Assembly: GCA_028719885.1 (NCBI GenBank)
Contig: JAQYLT010000030.1
Coordinates: 1-64,000 of the forward strand
DNA from: Bacillota bacterium
GTDB lineage: Bacteria > Bacillota > Clostridia > Oscillospirales > Oscillospiraceae
Length of the DNA: 64,000 nt
Direction: 5' to 3'
The position numbers and the translations under genes are program-made. Shown here one piece after another: positions 40,701 through 48,812 of this stretch (the first letter of the stretch is position 1; every line of letters starts with the position of its first letter). The notes under the pieces are model-generated. The model saw nothing but the letters and a program-made list of their open reading frames with translations. It ran no database searches and had not been told where the DNA came from.

Positions 40701-42362
40701 ATGATGAATCTGTCTCCTCTTCAGACTGCCAGATATCAGTACACCCCGAAGCTGCCCGGTATGCTGAGAAACGGTATTTCTGAAATCTGTGTGAAAGTCG
40801 GTGAGCCCACGCAAAGCGTTGCCGACCAGGAAAAGATTAAGGCACTGTTCCCCAATACCTACGGAAAGAACGAAATCACCTTCCAGAAAGGTACCAACAC
40901 CTCCGCCCCCAAGAAGCACATTGTGGGTGTTATCCTGTCCGGCGGTCAGGCCCCCGGCGGCCACAACGTTGTCTGCGGCCTGTACGATGCTCTGAAGGCC
41001 ACCAATCCCGAAAATGAGCTGTACGGCTTCAAGGGCGGCCCCAGCGGTCTTCTGGAAGACAACTACCGCATTATGGATGATGAATACATCGACATGTTCC
41101 GCAACACCGGCGGCTTTGATATCATCGGTTCCGGCCGCACCAAGCTGGAGACCGAAGAGCAGTTTGCCATCGCTGCCGAAGTGTGCAAGAAGCACGGCAT
41201 TACCGCCATTGTCATCATCGGCGGTGACGACTCCAATACCAACGCCGCTGTACTGGCAGAGTACATGGCTGCCCACAATACCGGCGTTCAGGTGATTGGC
41301 TGCCCCAAGACCATCGACGGTGACCTGAAGAACGAAGACATCGAATGCTCCTTTGGCTTCGATACCGCAACCAAGACCTATAGTGAGCTCATCGGCAACA
41401 TCGAGCGGGATGCCAACTCCGCAAAGAAGTACTGGCATTTCATCAAGGTGATGGGCCGTTCCGCTTCCCATGTGGCTCTGGAGTGTGCTCTGGAAACCCA
41501 GCCCAACATCTGCCTGATTGGTGAAGAGGTTGCCGCCAAGAAGATGTCCCTGTCCGCTGTGGCCGATGTCATTGCCGATTCCGTGGCCGCAAGAGCCGCA
41601 AAGGGCATGAATTTCGGTGTTGCCATCATTCCTGAGGGCATCGTGGAATTTGTTCCCGAGTTTTCCATGCTGATTGCCGAGATCAACGAGCTGCTGGCCG
41701 GCGAGAAGACCGCTGCTTTCAATGCGCTGCCCAGCTGGGAAGAGAAATACGCTTTCATCGAAAAGGGTTTGAGCAAGGAAGCCATGGCTGTCTTTGCCAT
41801 TCTGCCCCAGGGCATTCAGCAGCAGCTGTTCCTGGAGCGCGACCCCCACGGCAATGTGCAGGTCTCTCTGATTGAGTCCGAAAAGCTGTTCTCTGCCCTG
41901 GTCGCCGATAAGATGGCTGCACGCAAGGCCGCCGGTACCTTTAATGGCAAGTTCAGCGCCCAGCATCACTTCTTCGGCTACGAAGGCAGATGCGCTTTCC
42001 CCTCCAATTTCGACGCTGACTATTGCTACTCCCTGGGCTACAACGCCTTCATGCTGATCCAGTACGGTTACACCGGATATCTGTCCAAGGTTTCCAACCT
42101 GAGTAAGCCCGCCGAGGAGTGGGTTGCCGGTGGTATGCCCATCACCAAGATGATGAACATGGAGAGAAGAAACGGTCAGGACAAGCCCGTTATCCGCAAG
42201 GCTCTGGTGGAGCTGGACGGCAAGCCCTTTACCTACTTCTGTGAGCATCGTCAGCAGTGGGCGGAGGAAACCTGCTTCACCTACCCCGGCGCCATCCAGT
42301 ACTATGGCCCCGCAGAGGTCTGCGATCTGACCACCCGTACTCTGGCTCTGGAGAAAGCCTGA
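40701..42362 (+). CDS. pfp: PPi-dependent 6-phosphofructokinase
   Basis: A 553-residue phosphofructokinase of the long, plant-like PFP clade. GVILSGGQAPGGHNV is the phosphate-donor loop, and GGDDSNTNA carries the aspartate that marks pyrophosphate rather than ATP use. GCPKTIDGDLKN is the catalytic segment and IKVMGRSASHVALE binds fructose 6-phosphate. It interconverts F6P + PPi and F1,6BP + Pi reversibly, saving ATP in anaerobes. ATG 40701 follows AAGGAG at 7 bases; the frame is open upstream without a start signal. Its own promoter and terminator flank it. Confidence 0.93.
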   Translation: MMNLSPLQTARYQYTPKLPGMLRNGISEICVKVGEPTQSVADQEKIKALFPNTYGKNEITFQKGTNTSAPKKHIVGVILSGGQAPGGHNVVCGLYDALKATNPENELYGFKGGPSGLLEDNYRIMDDEYIDMFRNTGGFDIIGSGRTKLETEEQFAIAAEVCKKHGITAIVIIGGDDSNTNAAVLAEYMAAHNTGVQVIGCPKTIDGDLKNEDIECSFGFDTATKTYSELIGNIERDANSAKKYWHFIKVMGRSASHVALECALETQPNICLIGEEVAAKKMSLSAVADVIADSVAARAAKGMNFGVAIIPEGIVEFVPEFSMLIAEINELLAGEKTAAFNALPSWEEKYAFIEKGLSKEAMAVFAILPQGIQQQLFLERDPHGNVQVSLIESEKLFSALVADKMAARKAAGTFNGKFSAQHHFFGYEGRCAFPSNFDADYCYSLGYNAFMLIQYGYTGYLSKVSNLSKPAEEWVAGGMPITKMMNMERRNGQDKPVIRKALVELDGKPFTYFCEHRQQWAEETCFTYPGAIQYYGPAEVCDLTTRTLALEKA

Positions 42363-42373
42363 TTCCAAAACTG

Positions 42374-42405
42374 AAAGCGTCTGCCGAAAGGCAGGCGCTT
42401 TTTCT
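42374..42405 (+). terminator. Terminator after pfp
   Basis: AAAGCG-T-CTGCC-GAAA-GGCAG-GCGCTTTTTC: stem with one bulge, tetraloop and T run. Confidence 0.85.
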
Positions 42406-42623
42406 TGGGAAGCTCTGATTAAATCGGCAAGAGCTGGCGGCAGATGATTTTGCCTCAGCCGAAAGTTCTGAAAATAAGGGCATACTTTGTGTATTTCCCA
42501 TTTTTAGAACTGCGCGGATGGGGCAAAAAGATCGCCGCCCAGCCGCAGACGATTTATTCAGAGCTTTCCTTGCATTCAGGGTCTTTCTCTGCTATAATCC
42601 CTATGCCCGAAAGGAGGTGCACC

Positions 42624-43091
42624 GTGACAAGACAACGAAAAATACTGATTACCTTTGCCGTGCTGTACGCAGTAATGATGGTGTATCTTTTGTTTTTCCG
42701 AAAGCCTGCCTTTACCGACGAGCCCTACTGGGGCCAGGTCCGCTCCCACCTCAATCCCATTCCCTTTCACACCATCGGGCTTTATCTGAGGCTTTTGCTG
42801 CGGCCCTCCCAGCCCTGGCTGATTCGCCTTGCCCGCGTCAATTTATGGGGCAACATTTTTCTCTTCCTCCCTCTGGGGCTGCTGCCGCCGCTGCTGTGGC
42901 AGAAAGCCCGGCGGTTTTGGAAGACGCTTCTGCTGGCCGCCGGTGTGATGATTCCCGTGGAGCTGCTGCAGATGCTCCTGCTGGTGGGCACCTGCGATGT
43001 GGATGATTTGATTCTGAATCTCCTTGGCGCCGCACTGGGCTACGGTTTGTTCCGGCTGATGCATTGGGAAAAGAAATCACCTGCGATGTAG
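42624..43091 (+). CDS. VanZ-like family membrane protein
   Basis: A 155-residue membrane protein with about four hydrophobic segments. The VanZ-like signature is seen as LNPIPFHTI, then VNLWGNIFLFLPLGLLPPLL and the late motif VELLQMLLLVGTCDVDDLILNLLGAALG. VanZ relatives confer low-level teicoplanin resistance in Tn1546, but most members are of unknown role. The start is GTG 42624 with AAGGAGG 6-7 bases before it; the frame is open upstream to 42444, but the first ~60 codons lack a ribosome site. Convergent with the ydcF-like gene. Confidence 0.8.
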   Translation: MTRQRKILITFAVLYAVMMVYLLFFRKPAFTDEPYWGQVRSHLNPIPFHTIGLYLRLLLRPSQPWLIRLARVNLWGNIFLFLPLGLLPPLLWQKARRFWKTLLLAAGVMIPVELLQMLLLVGTCDVDDLILNLLGAALGYGLFRLMHWEKKSPAM

Positions 43092-43121
43092 TTTTGGGCA
43101 CATCGCAGGTGTTGCTTATTT
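43079..43121 (+). terminator. Terminator after the VanZ-like gene
   Basis: ACCTGCGATG and CATCGCAGGT form a 10-bp stem over 12 bases, followed by GTTGCTTATTTTT. It lies at the convergent junction with the next gene. Confidence 0.75.
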
Positions 43122-43778
43122 TTGGATGAGCTGTTTGGTGTAGCCAAGTTTTACCAGCGTTTCATAGGCCTCCATGGCACTGTCCGGGACCGCCTGGGGG
43201 ATTTGATAACCCAAATCCGGATATATGAGCACCCGCTGGAAATCTCCCACGATCATGTGGATGGTATCCTCTTCGGTTCTCCCCCAGCGGGAAAGTCCGG
43301 CGATATACTGCTGATAGCTCTGCTGCCAGGATGTCACCGTAACCTCCGCCTCCGGCCAGTAGATCGGGAAAGCCGCAAAGAGACGGCGCTCCATATAGGG
43401 CTTCTGTACGCCAATGACCCGGGGGTGCTCCAACCCCTGCTCCAGAAGCAGCTGCTTGGAAAAAATCAGGTTTTCTCCGGAGTTGGTGGAGCGATCCTCA
43501 ATCAGAATACTGCTTTCCGGCACGCCCTCATCCATTGCAATCCTGGCAAACCGGCTGGCCTCACTTTCCGTCCACATGGAGCTGGTATTTCTGCCCAGGC
43601 CTCCCGTAAACAGCACCAGAGGGGCCAGTCCCTGATGATAAAGCTGGGCTGCCCGGCGGGCTACGTCTTCGTTATAGCAGCCAAAGCCGATGATGCAGTC
43701 CGATTTTCCGGGTGTCTGCCCCAGACGCATGTAGTCCCACAATGTGTTCACAGCAGCTTGTCTGTCCATGCTGACCAT
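43116..43778 (-). CDS. YdcF/DUF218 family protein
   Basis: A 220-residue cytoplasmic member of the DUF218 (ElyC/SanA/YdcF) fold. The central block DCIIGFGCYNEDVARRAAQLYHQGLAPLVLFTGGLGRNTS and EASRFARIAMDEGVPESSILIEDRSTNSGENL are family hallmarks. E. coli YdcF binds S-adenosylmethionine; the enzymatic role is unknown. No membrane anchor is present. Several starts are possible (frame open to TTG 43820); ATG 43778 has AGGGAAAG upstream. A miniature repeat element lies just upstream at 43826 and may carry or disturb the promoter. Confidence 0.8.
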   Translation of the reverse strand: MVSMDRQAAVNTLWDYMRLGQTPGKSDCIIGFGCYNEDVARRAAQLYHQGLAPLVLFTGGLGRNTSSMWTESEASRFARIAMDEGVPESSILIEDRSTNSGENLIFSKQLLLEQGLEHPRVIGVQKPYMERRLFAAFPIYWPEAEVTVTSWQQSYQQYIAGLSRWGRTEEDTIHMIVGDFQRVLIYPDLGYQIPQAVPDSAMEAYETLVKLGYTKQLIQK

Positions 43779-43825
43779 CTCTTTCCCTGTCATGATTTTG
43801 TGTTTTTCGTTCGTCACCAAACCGG

Positions 43826-43906
43826 AAAAATTGGAATTTGCAGAGGTAATTCGTAGGGAACGGATTTATCCGTTTCCTACGAAACATCCTGGCAAATTCC
43901 TATTTA
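43826..43906. repeat. Miniature repeat element, copy 3 (shortest)
   Basis: About 81 bp: AAAAATTGGAATTTG at one end and CAAATTCCTATTTAT at the other, with the core CGTAGGGAACGGATTTATCCG(TT)TCCTACG between. The whole unit can fold into one hairpin. Non-coding. Confidence 0.75.
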
Positions 43907-43973
43907 TCGGTCAAGCCGATACGCGTTTTTTGTATTTTACCACAGCAGGCTTCCGGGGTCAATCAGGAAACCA

Positions 43974-44363
43974 TTACTCCCGGGATTTCGGGATGCTCGC
44001 CCCCTTTTTTCCGTTCTGAATTTCCAGAAAGGCCTCCTTCAGTCGCTCCAGGTAGGCAAAGGGCTCCTCCGGCGTGATGGGCACAAAGCTTCTGCCCCCC
44101 AGCTCATCATGCCGGGGTCTCAGGCGGAAGGACAGCTCCCCCTCCCCCACCCGGCTCACCGGAAACCGGGTCTCCAGGCCGAAGCCGGTTTCCTGAGGCA
44201 CCAGAATGCCCAAATTCACCCGTTTCTCCCCGGTGGATGCCTCCAGGCAATACATCACCTGACCGGAGAGACTGCACCGGCAGACAACATGATAATATAG
44301 CCCCTGCCGGGTCACCTGGGCCTTGCCCACGGTGTCGTCTCCAAAATGCACTGCATAGTCCAT
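43974..44363 (-). CDS. Uncharacterised protein, ~129 residues
   Basis: No family recognised. Reads as a mainly beta soluble protein (VGKAQVTRQGLYYHVVCRC, LNLGILVPQETGFGL-like region, VGEGELSFRLRPRHDELGG) ending in a lysine-rich tail. The repeated VTRQGLYY/VCRCSLSG pattern resembles small conserved proteins of Clostridia with KOW- or DUF-type beta barrels, but I cannot name it. ATG 44363 is ambiguous; a GGAGG lies 14 bases upstream, and an in-frame GTG between could be used. Divergent from the exonuclease gene. Confidence 0.6.
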   Translation of the reverse strand: MDYAVHFGDDTVGKAQVTRQGLYYHVVCRCSLSGQVMYCLEASTGEKRVNLGILVPQETGFGLETRFPVSRVGEGELSFRLRPRHDELGGRSFVPITPEEPFAYLERLKEAFLEIQNGKKGASIPKSRE

Positions 44364-44498
44364 AACCCCGCTCACCGCCTCCAAAAAAGCCTATGCAAGA
44401 AAAGATTCGGAAAGAACCCCGCGCTGTTTCCCCTTTACATCCGCGGTTACCGGGCTTATAATAATCAGGAAGCATGGCTACAGAGAGAGGAAAACCCA

Positions 44499-45374
44499 AT
44501 GAACTACATTATTTTTGATCTGGAATGGAACCAGTGCGGCTCCGAAACGGAAATGATCACCCAGCCGGTATGTCTTCCCGGAGAGATTATTGAAATCGGC
44601 GCCGTGAAGCTGGACGATGCCTTTCAGAAAATTGACGAGCTCCGGCTCTACATCAAGCCCAAATACTACGAAAAGCTCCACCGGCGGATCGTCACCCTCA
44701 CCGGCATCCGGGACAAAACCCTGGCGGAGCAGGGGCTGTCTTTCCCGGAGGCCTACCGGAAATTCCGGGCCTTCTGCGGGGAGGAATACAGCTTCATGAC
44801 CTGGAGTACCTCCGATCTGCCCATTTTGATCGACAACATGCTGCTCCACGGCATTGACATCTCCGATCTTCCGGACACCTACGATTTGCAGCGGATTTTC
44901 TGCAAGGAGATCATGCGCTTTTCCAGAAGAATGTCCCTGGACGACGCTCTGAAGGTGCTGGGAGAAAAGGGCGACACTGCCCACGACGCCCTGAACGACT
45001 CCAAAAACACGGCGCTGGTGTGCAATCATCTGGATTTGGAGGAATACGCCGGAGAATATGTGTCCCGTGCCTTTGCAGAGCCGCCCCTGAAGCCGGTGTT
45101 TGAAAGTCCCCGGGCGGCGCTGGCGAGCCAGGAGCTTCGCCAGCTGCGCTGCCCCTGGTGCGGCCAAAGCATCCAGGCGGCGCCCTGGCTCTCCATGGAC
45201 CACCAGGAATACATCTCCATGGCCAGCTGTGACCAGGGGGACGAGCTTCTCATCAGCTTAGAGCTCATCTCCACCGGCTCCAACCGGTTCCACCCGCGAC
45301 GGGTATTCTATGAAATGAGCGATGATTTGTGGGAAGAATACTCCGACCGATCAGAAGCCGAAGCAGAGAAATAA
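44499..45374 (+). CDS. DEDDh 3'-5' exonuclease with C-terminal zinc-ribbon pair
   Basis: A 291-residue exonuclease of the DnaQ-like DEDDh family. FDLEWNQ (motif I, D and E), WSTSDLPILIDN (motif II) and HDALNDSKNTA (motif III with the His and last Asp) are all intact, so it should be active. The C-terminal ~90 residues add CPWCGQS, half of a zinc-ribbon. Relatives (KapD-like/YprB-like) trim RNA or DNA ends. ATG 44499 follows GAGAGG. First of a plus-strand run with the HAD, NnrD, lipoprotein and MazF genes; 34 bases to the next gene. Confidence 0.88.
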   Translation: MNYIIFDLEWNQCGSETEMITQPVCLPGEIIEIGAVKLDDAFQKIDELRLYIKPKYYEKLHRRIVTLTGIRDKTLAEQGLSFPEAYRKFRAFCGEEYSFMTWSTSDLPILIDNMLLHGIDISDLPDTYDLQRIFCKEIMRFSRRMSLDDALKVLGEKGDTAHDALNDSKNTALVCNHLDLEEYAGEYVSRAFAEPPLKPVFESPRAALASQELRQLRCPWCGQSIQAAPWLSMDHQEYISMASCDQGDELLISLELISTGSNRFHPRRVFYEMSDDLWEEYSDRSEAEAEK

Positions 45375-45408
45375 TGCACTGACAAACATACAAGAAATGG
45401 AGCAACAA

Positions 45409-46128
45409 ATGAAATACCAGGCAATTCTTTTTGATATGGACGGCACCCTGGTGCCTATGGATACAAACGCGTTCATCAAGGGATATTTCAAGCTGCTGTT
45501 CTGCAAGCTTTCCAAGTACGGCTTTGACCCGGAGCAATTTGGCCGGAATATGTGGGCCGGCGTTTCCGCCATGGTGGAAAATGACGGCATGGCCACCAAC
45601 GAAGAGCGGTTCTGGCAGGTCTTTTGCCAGCGGACAGGCGTGGACAAGGATGCCATCAACGCCGACTGTCTGGAATTCTACGGGAAGGAATTCCAGCAGG
45701 CCCGGCAATTCACTGGGGAAAATCCCCTGGCCGCCGAGGCTGTCCGCATCGCCCGGGAGAAAGCAAAGACGGTCATCCTGGCCACCAATCCCATGTTTCC
45801 CATGGTGGGCCAGCAGACCCGGATGGGCTGGGTGAATCTCAAGCCGTCGGATTTTGAGCTGGTCACCTCCTATGAAAATGAGCGGTTCTGCAAGCCCAAT
45901 CCCAAGTACTACCTGTCCATCTGTCAGAGAATGGGCCTGGAGCCGTCCCAATGCCTGATGATCGGCAACGACGAAAACGAAGACATGTACGCCGGAACCC
46001 AGGCGGGGCTGAACGGCTGGCTGATCACCGACTGGATGATTCCCTGCCAGGAGCATCCCTGGAACGGCCCAAAAGGAAGCTTCGCCGAAACCCTTGAAAT
46101 GCTGAAAGCATTGGAGATTTACCCATGA
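45409..46128 (+). CDS. HAD superfamily phosphatase
   Basis: A 239-residue HAD hydrolase. Motif I is FDMDGTLVP (nucleophile and acid Asp), motif II is in VILATNPMF, motif III lysine in CKPNPKYY and motif IV GNDENEDMYA. The helical cap between motifs I and II is of the C1 type. Small-molecule phosphatase; substrate unknown. ATG 45409 has GGAG 6 bases upstream, and an in-frame ATG at 45397 is an alternative. The 3' end overlaps nnrD by 4 bases (ATGA). Confidence 0.85.
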   Translation: MKYQAILFDMDGTLVPMDTNAFIKGYFKLLFCKLSKYGFDPEQFGRNMWAGVSAMVENDGMATNEERFWQVFCQRTGVDKDAINADCLEFYGKEFQQARQFTGENPLAAEAVRIAREKAKTVILATNPMFPMVGQQTRMGWVNLKPSDFELVTSYENERFCKPNPKYYLSICQRMGLEPSQCLMIGNDENEDMYAGTQAGLNGWLITDWMIPCQEHPWNGPKGSFAETLEMLKALEIYP

Positions 46129-46964
46129 TTCTGAGCCACGAAGCGGTTCTTTCCCTGCTGCCGGACCGGGAGAAAACCGCCCACAAAGGAAATTTCGGCA
46201 AAATACTGCTGCTCTGCGGCAGCCGGGGCTATACCGGTGCGGCCTATCTTTCAGCCATGGGTGCCCTGCGCGCCGGGGCGGGGCTGGTGTTTCTGGGGGT
46301 GCCGGAGAGCATTTATGCCATCGAAGCGGTGAAATTGAACGAGGCCATTGTATTTCCCCTGCCCGACCGGGACGGAATGCTGCATGAGGCGGCTATGGAA
46401 GAAATCGAAAAAAGGCTTCCTGGGATGGACGCGGTGCTGATCGGCTGCGGCCTGGGGCAATCCCAGGGCACCGGAGAAGTGGTGCTCCGGCTTCTGGAAC
46501 AGGCCCGCTGCCCGGTGGTTTTGGACGCGGACGGCATAAACCTCATTTCCGGGCATAGGCATGTACTGCGCGGAAGAGCAGCCCCCACCATCCTCACGCC
46601 CCACGGCGGCGAATTTGCCCGGCTGGGCTATTCCATCGGCGAAAGTCGGATGGAAGCCGCCATGCAGGCCGCCAGGGAGCTGAACTGTGTGATGGTGCTC
46701 AAGGGCCATGATAGCTGCATCACCGACGGTGAGCGGCAGTACATAAACCCCACCGGCAACCCGGGAATGGCCGTTGGCGGCAGCGGCGATCTGCTGTCCG
46801 GAATCATCGTCAGCCTGCTGGGCCAGGGACTTTCTCCCCTGGAGGCCGCTGCCTGCGCCTGCTGGCTTCACGGTGCCGCCGGAGACCGGTGCGCTGCCAG
46901 CCTGGGGCAATATGGGATGCTGCCGTCGGACATGTTGGAGGTACTTCCGCGACTTATGAAATAA
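46125..46964 (+). CDS. nnrD: ADP-dependent (S)-NAD(P)H-hydrate dehydratase
   Basis: A 279-residue ribokinase-fold repair enzyme that dehydrates damaged NAD(P)H hydrates using ADP. HKGNFGKILLLCGSRGYTGAA is the N-terminal signature, LDADGINLI and TPHGGEFARLGY mark the nucleotide site, and GGSGDLLSGII is the anion-hole and catalytic Asp motif. Many bacteria fuse it to the epimerase NnrE; here only the dehydratase domain is present and no nnrE is nearby. Overlaps the HAD gene, so the two are coupled. Confidence 0.92.
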   Translation: MILSHEAVLSLLPDREKTAHKGNFGKILLLCGSRGYTGAAYLSAMGALRAGAGLVFLGVPESIYAIEAVKLNEAIVFPLPDRDGMLHEAAMEEIEKRLPGMDAVLIGCGLGQSQGTGEVVLRLLEQARCPVVLDADGINLISGHRHVLRGRAAPTILTPHGGEFARLGYSIGESRMEAAMQAARELNCVMVLKGHDSCITDGERQYINPTGNPGMAVGGSGDLLSGIIVSLLGQGLSPLEAAACACWLHGAAGDRCAASLGQYGMLPSDMLEVLPRLMK

Positions 46965-46976
46965 GGCGGGATCTGA

Positions 46977-47540
46977 TTGAAAAAACCATTGGTTGCGGCG
47001 GTGCTGGTGATTCTGGTACTGTCCGGCTGCAGCGGAAAAAATAAGGAGCTGGAACAGGGCTTAAAGCTGCGGACCCAGCTGTTATCCTCCGGCGGCTGCC
47101 AATTCGACGTGGGCATCACCGCGGACTACGGTGACAAGCTCCACAGCTTCGGCCTCCAATGCCAGGCGGACCAGCAGGGAGCGGTTCATTTCCGGGTCAC
47201 CAAGCCCGAGAGCATTGCCGGAATTGAGGGAACACTGGACGGGGGCGACGGGGCTTTGACCTTTGACAGCACCGCCCTCCACTTCCCTCTGCTGGCTGAC
47301 AACCAGGTTACCCCTGTGAGCGCCCCCTGGCTTTTTGTGAAAACCCTGCGAAGCGGCTACATCAGCTCCGCCGGGGCCTCCGGAGAATACACCCGGCTGA
47401 GCATGGACGACAGCTACGACGACGACCCGCTGCATCTGGACATCTGGCTGAACGGGGACAATGTGCCGGTAAAAGCGGAGATTCTGTACCGGGAACGGAA
47501 AATTCTGTCGTTAGATGTCCAAAATTTCCGAATGGAATAG
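46977..47540 (+). CDS. Putative lipoprotein, 187 residues
   Basis: A secreted lipoprotein by its signal: KK, a hydrophobic stretch and the lipobox LSGC with Cys 19. The mature part is beta-rich, with acidic patches (DDSYDDDPLHLDIWLNGD). A LolA/LppX-like or DUF-type fold is possible but not shown. The start is TTG 46977, 12 bases after the nnrD stop. The WLNGDNVPVKAEILYRERKILSL ending resembles the C-terminal strands of LolA-like sporulation or outer-envelope lipoproteins; that is only a suggestion. Same operon as nnrD. Confidence 0.7.
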   Translation: MKKPLVAAVLVILVLSGCSGKNKELEQGLKLRTQLLSSGGCQFDVGITADYGDKLHSFGLQCQADQQGAVHFRVTKPESIAGIEGTLDGGDGALTFDSTALHFPLLADNQVTPVSAPWLFVKTLRSGYISSAGASGEYTRLSMDDSYDDDPLHLDIWLNGDNVPVKAEILYRERKILSLDVQNFRME

Positions 47541-47673
47541 AATTTCGGCGAGATCAGGCATAGAATTCTATGAGGGCGACGCGGTATAAAATGGCAATGT
47601 GCGTGGGAGAATAAATACACAGCCGCGCTTCCAGGGAAAAGAAGCGGGCCCGATTCTTCAAGCACGGAGTGTG

Positions 47674-48045
47674 ATGCATATGGACAGCACAGTAAAACGG
47701 GGGGATATTTTTTACGCGGACCTGTCCCCGGTGGTGGGAAGCGAGCAGGGCGGCACCCGGCCCGTTCTCATTGTGCAGAATGACACAGGAAACCGCCACT
47801 CCCCCACTGTGATCGCAGCGGCCATTACCAGCCAGACCGGCAAGGCCAAGCTCCCAACCCACATCAATATCGCCGGAGGCAGCGTGGGTCTGAGCAAGGA
47901 TTCCGTGATTCTGCTGGAGCAGATTCGGACCATCGACAAGCGCCGTCTGCGGGAACACATGGGCCGACTGGACGAACAGCAGATGTCCATGGTGGATAAC
48001 GCCATAGCGGTGAGCTTTGGTTTACATGGGAATGGTACAATGTAA
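47674..48045 (+). CDS. MazF/PemK-type endoribonuclease (EndoA-like)
   Basis: A 123-residue toxin-type RNase. [31 protein letters not shown] has the catalytic Arg and loop of Maz[18 protein letters not shown] carries the conserved [19 protein letters not shown] completes the family pattern. It is close in length and motifs to B. subtilis EndoA, which cuts at UACAU. ATG 47674 (or 47680) follows GGAG. No antitoxin frame fits in the 130 bases upstream, which hold a possible -10 box (TATAAA) only; the preceding gene is a lipoprotein. The antitoxin, if any, is elsewhere. Confidence 0.88.
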   Translation: MHMDSTVKRGDIFYADLSPVVGSEQGGTRPVLIVQNDTGNRHSPTVIAAAITSQTGKAKLPTHINIAGGSVGLSKDSVILLEQIRTIDKRRLREHMGRLDEQQMSMVDNAIAVSFGLHGNGTM

Positions 48046-48049
48046 AAAA

Positions 48050-48090
48050 ATGGGTCGGCCTGCCCGGTGCAAGCCGACCCATATTCTTTT
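48050..48090. terminator. Bidirectional terminator between mazF and bioY
   Basis: ATGGGTCGGC and GCCGACCCAT, a 10-bp stem over 13 bases. It is followed by ATTCTTTT on the plus strand and TTTTTTTACA on the minus strand, serving both convergent genes. Confidence 0.8.
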
Positions 48091-48098
48091 CAGGAAGC

Positions 48099-48641
48099 TC
48101 AGCGAAGTCCGGCCTTTTCCAGGGATTTCCGAATCAGCAGACCAAAGGGGACGCCAAGAACGATCTTTCCCAGGTCAAAGGGAATAAAGGGATAGACGCA
48201 CACATCCAAGGCGTGAGCCAGGGTGCTTCCGGTTTGCAGCATAAACCAGCCGGTGCCCAGGGCATAGTCCGCCGCCACACCCACAGCCATACCCACCATG
48301 GTCAGCCAGGGATTGCCATGGGTCAGCTCCATCACCACGCCGCCGATGGCGATGATGAGGAAGAAGCCCACAAGATACCCTCCGGTGGGTCCCGCCAGCT
48401 TGGCAAGGCCCCCCTGGAAACCGGAGAACACCGGCATGCCCACCGCGCCCAGCAGCAGATAAACGGTGTAGCTCACCAGCGCCCGCCAGGTACCCAGCAC
48501 CATGGTGGTGACAATCAGGACAAGAATGGAAAGAGAAATGGGAATGGGTCCGATGGGAATGGACAACGGGCACAGCACGCACATCAGGGCCGCCATCAGG
48601 GCGCAGACCGTCATATTGTAGAGCGCGGATCGTTTCTTCAT
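48099..48641 (-). CDS. bioY: Biotin transporter substrate-binding protein BioY
   Basis: A 180-residue membrane protein with six segments, the S component of an ECF-type biotin importer. CVLCPLSIPIGPIPISLS and VYLLLGAVGMPVFSGFQGGLAKLAGPTGGYLVGF are BioY hallmarks. It can work with the general ECF module encoded elsewhere; none is present here. ATG 48641 has GGGAGG upstream; a frame open to 48683 adds unrelated residues. Its promoter carries a BirA-type operator shared with the divergent birA gene. Confidence 0.93.
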   Translation of the reverse strand: MKKRSALYNMTVCALMAALMCVLCPLSIPIGPIPISLSILVLIVTTMVLGTWRALVSYTVYLLLGAVGMPVFSGFQGGLAKLAGPTGGYLVGFFLIIAIGGVVMELTHGNPWLTMVGMAVGVAADYALGTGWFMLQTGSTLAHALDVCVYPFIPFDLGKIVLGVPFGLLIRKSLEKAGLR

Positions 48642-48693
48642 ATTGGTTACCTCCCGGAATTTTCTGGTAACAGGATACCCCACCGTCTTCTAT

Positions 48694-48791
48694 TTGTCAA
48701 CCTCTAATTCATTTCAAGTTAACATTTTGTGGATTACGCAGGGTTATGAAGAAAACACGAGGTTGACAATTGGAGATTTTTCCGCCATAAT
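48694..48791. promoter_or_regulatory. bioY/birA divergent promoters with BirA-type operator
   Basis: TTGTCAACC (48694), 15 bases, GTTAACA (48718-48724) fits the BirA operator consensus. On the minus strand its TTGACA is the bioY -35 box, with TATCCT 17 bases on. For birA, GGTTGACAA (48761) contains TTGACA (48763-48768), then 17 bases and CATAAT (48786-48791). The second half-site therefore overlaps the birA -35 box. Confidence 0.65.
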
Positions 48792-48812
48792 ACAGAAAAA
48801 GGAGGATTGGCC

